Source: Natroniella acetigena
Lineage (GTDB): Bacteria; Bacillota; Halanaerobiia; Halobacteroidales; Halobacteroidaceae
Direction of reading: 5' to 3'
Assembly: GCF_023227745.1 (NCBI RefSeq)
Contig: NZ_JALKBX010000018.1
Location: forward strand, 1-43,893
Length of the DNA stretch: 43,893 bases
Under the pieces are notes generated by a model. It was not told the origin of the DNA. It searched no databases and saw only the letters and a program-made list of their open reading frames with translations. This document shows positions 42,829 to 43,893 of the stretch, one piece after another; the stretch's first letter is position 1, and each line of letters begins with the position of its first letter. Both the position numbers and the translations under genes were made by a program.

Positions 42829-43131
42829 ATGATTATGAAAGCTAAAGTTATAAAGCATTTTGAAATTCCAAAGGAAGCAGAAACTATAGTAGATTTAATA
42901 TTGAGTAAAGATGAGCAAAAACTTATAGAATTTATGCAGCAAAAAGAGTATTCTTATGCTTAACTTAAACAACTAATAAATGAAAATTTCAGTTGTGCTG
43001 ATAGAGGGTATGATACTTATGTCAGCAAAGAAGAAGCTATAGAAGTTTTGAAAAAAGCAGATAAAGTAGGATGTACTATATGTGTTAGTAATTGCCCTAA
43101 GAACGTAATAGCTGTAGTTGATTTTAGCTAA
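42829..43131 (+). pseudogene. Small ferredoxin-like gene broken by one in-frame stop
   Basis: The frame begins ATGATTATGAAAGC one base after the lyase 2 stop and runs 44 codons to a TAA at 42961. It then continues open for 55 more codons to 43131. The second half ends in GCTICVSNCPKNVIAVVD, a CxxCxxxCP iron-sulfur-type motif. A single base change would restore about 100 residues. No ribosome site of note precedes it beyond the lyase end. I do not recognise the family. A read error or a real nonsense mutation would look the same. Confidence 0.55.
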
Positions 43132-43214
43132 AGAAGATTAACAAAAAATTTCTTGTATGACTTTGATGTTTAATAACTTACTAGAAAGGTAAAAATTGAA
43201 CAATGATTTTTATT

Positions 43215-43435
43215 AAAAAGGTCAGCCTTGAATTGAGGTTTGATGATTCCTCAATATATTCAGGCAGAATTATTAAATGATATGAAGGTTTATCCCTTAG
43301 TAGTGTAAGTTAAAGTGTTTTAGATAAACTAGTTGAGATGGTGGCTGTTATAAAGGGGGATCCTTATATTGAACAGATAATAGATTTAATTTTGGAGTAA
43401 TTGTTGAACTTACAGCAGAAAAATTGGAGGGTGAT
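43215..43435 (+). pseudogene. Decayed second copy of the lyase 2 3' end
   Basis: Bases 43228-43286 (TTGAATTGAGGTTTGATGAT onward to GATATGAAG) match 42430-42488 of lyase 2 nearly base for base. The match then jumps about 180 bases to the segment equivalent to 42675-42815 (AGTGTAAGTTAAAGTGTTTTAGAT). Several in-frame stops are present. It is followed by ATGATTATGAAAGT, as lyase 2 is followed by ATGATTATGAAAGC. A tandem duplication of a lyase-plus-small-gene unit, then decay, explains this. It occupies most of the 304-base gap 43132-43435. Confidence 0.75.
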
Positions 43436-43681
43436 ATGATTATGAAAGTTAGAATAGACTTTGCTAAAATATTTTTAGAACCTCCGAAATCTTTTTTTGA
43501 GCGGGTCACTTTATTTCTAATGGCTTCATTATTATTTGTTGGTTTTTTTAGACCGTTAGGATTCGAAGAAATGTCTTTTTTTGAAGCGGTTATAACTGCT
43601 TCGATTCCTTCACTATCTATTTCATGGGGATGGATAGTTTTATTGAGATCTATTTTTAAAAAGGAAGATTATAAAAAGTAA
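43436..43681 (+). CDS. Small membrane protein of unknown function
   Basis: About 81 residues with two hydrophobic segments, VTLFLMASLLFVGFF near 24-38 and AVITASIPSLSISWGWIVLL near 51-70, and a basic C-terminus KKEDYKK. GGAGG lies five bases before the ATG at 43436. A second ATG at 43442 is possible. The charged ends and paired helices suggest an inner-membrane hairpin protein. I do not recognise the family and cannot tie it to the neighbouring pathway. Confidence 0.55.
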   Translation: MIMKVRIDFAKIFLEPPKSFFERVTLFLMASLLFVGFFRPLGFEEMSFFEAVITASIPSLSISWGWIVLLRSIFKKEDYKK

Positions 43682-43762
43682 AACTTTAGCACTAATATGG
43701 TCTTTGACTAATAGAAAAATATGTAAATTTTAAAAATAAAGGTGCACTTGCATTGTTAAGTG

Positions 43763-43799
43763 AAAAATCATGTGCGTTAACTTAATACATGACTTTTTT
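43763..43799. terminator. Hairpin with T run
   Basis: AAAAATCATGT (43763-43773) pairs with ACATGACTTTTTT (43787-43799) with one mismatch, followed by T-rich DNA. It could end transcripts from the small membrane protein gene. The remaining 94 bases to the window edge show no gene. Confidence 0.5.
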
Positions 43800-43893
43800 A
43801 ATCATCTTACTTTTTGTTGATATATAGTTTCACTTTTAAAATTAAAATCTGCAACCAATAAACTTCAAAATCAGTTTCGAGAGGGCTAAAAAC

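Overview
The window reads as a chromosomal piece of a low-GC, anaerobic, probably acetogenic or methylotrophic Firmicute-like bacterium. A halophilic Halanaerobiales-type lineage is my best guess. The reasons are AT-rich coding DNA, strong GGAGG ribosome sites, acidic proteins, three different Na+-type symporters, corrinoid methyltransferases, selenium-dependent molybdenum hydroxylase accessory genes and an IS200/IS605-type TnpB remnant. The taxonomic guess is inference. All convincing genes lie on the + strand. I saw no tRNA, rRNA or CRISPR array.

Region 1 (1-1,000): the 3' end of a tnpB gene with its structured right end (probable omegaRNA), then a repeat-rich leader. Region 2 (1,033-15,070): a corrinoid methyl-transfer island. 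It has a MutL/GlmL-like ATPase, a hydantoinase/oxoprolinase-family protein, a PucR-AraC regulator, three MttB-superfamily methyltransferases without an in-frame amber codon (so the non-pyrrolysine type that acts on quaternary amines), one corrinoid protein, a GltS-like symporter and an SSS symporter. Region 3 (15,313-21,740): histidine/urocanate catabolism. It has a CntK/HisR-like racemase with an apparent ATT start, urocanate hydratase, formimino-THF cyclodeaminase, glutamate formiminotransferase and imidazolonepropionase. Region 4 (21,924-39,407): a molybdenum hydroxylase island. It has YqeB, a BtuCDF/MolABC-type importer, an NTPase, a SAM methyltransferase, XdhC, YqeC, MocA, a MoeA-like protein, a ModE-like regulator, a large BTAD/AAA/TPR regulator and the three hydroxylase subunits, ending in a histidine-ammonia-lyase-fold gene. 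Region 5 (39,667-43,893): a BCCT betaine transporter, a second lyase-fold gene, then decayed remnants and a small membrane protein.

The central observation is that both histidine-ammonia-lyase homologues lack the Ala-Ser-Gly triad that forms the MIO cofactor. An MIO-less lyase is expected to expel a pre-activated leaving group such as trimethylamine. Beside a betaine transporter, quaternary-amine demethylases, urocanate hydratase and a histidine-type racemase, this suggests a complete anaerobic route for histidine-derived betaines (hercynine and/or ergothioneine). The betaine would be imported by the BCCT carrier, cleaved to trimethylamine plus (thio)urocanate or demethylated through corrinoid, and the imidazole part taken through HutU, HutI, FtcD and FchA to glutamate and C1-tetrahydrofolate. 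The molybdenum hydroxylase may handle the imidazole or thio-imidazole intermediate. No canonical MIO-containing HutH, no corrinoid-to-THF methyltransferase, no RamA activator and no SelD are in the window.

The non-coding DNA is also unusual. At least four intergenic spacers of regions 2-3 hold long imperfect hairpins whose arms are built from different short tandem repeats in each copy. A second repeat family recurs as a leader before two genes.
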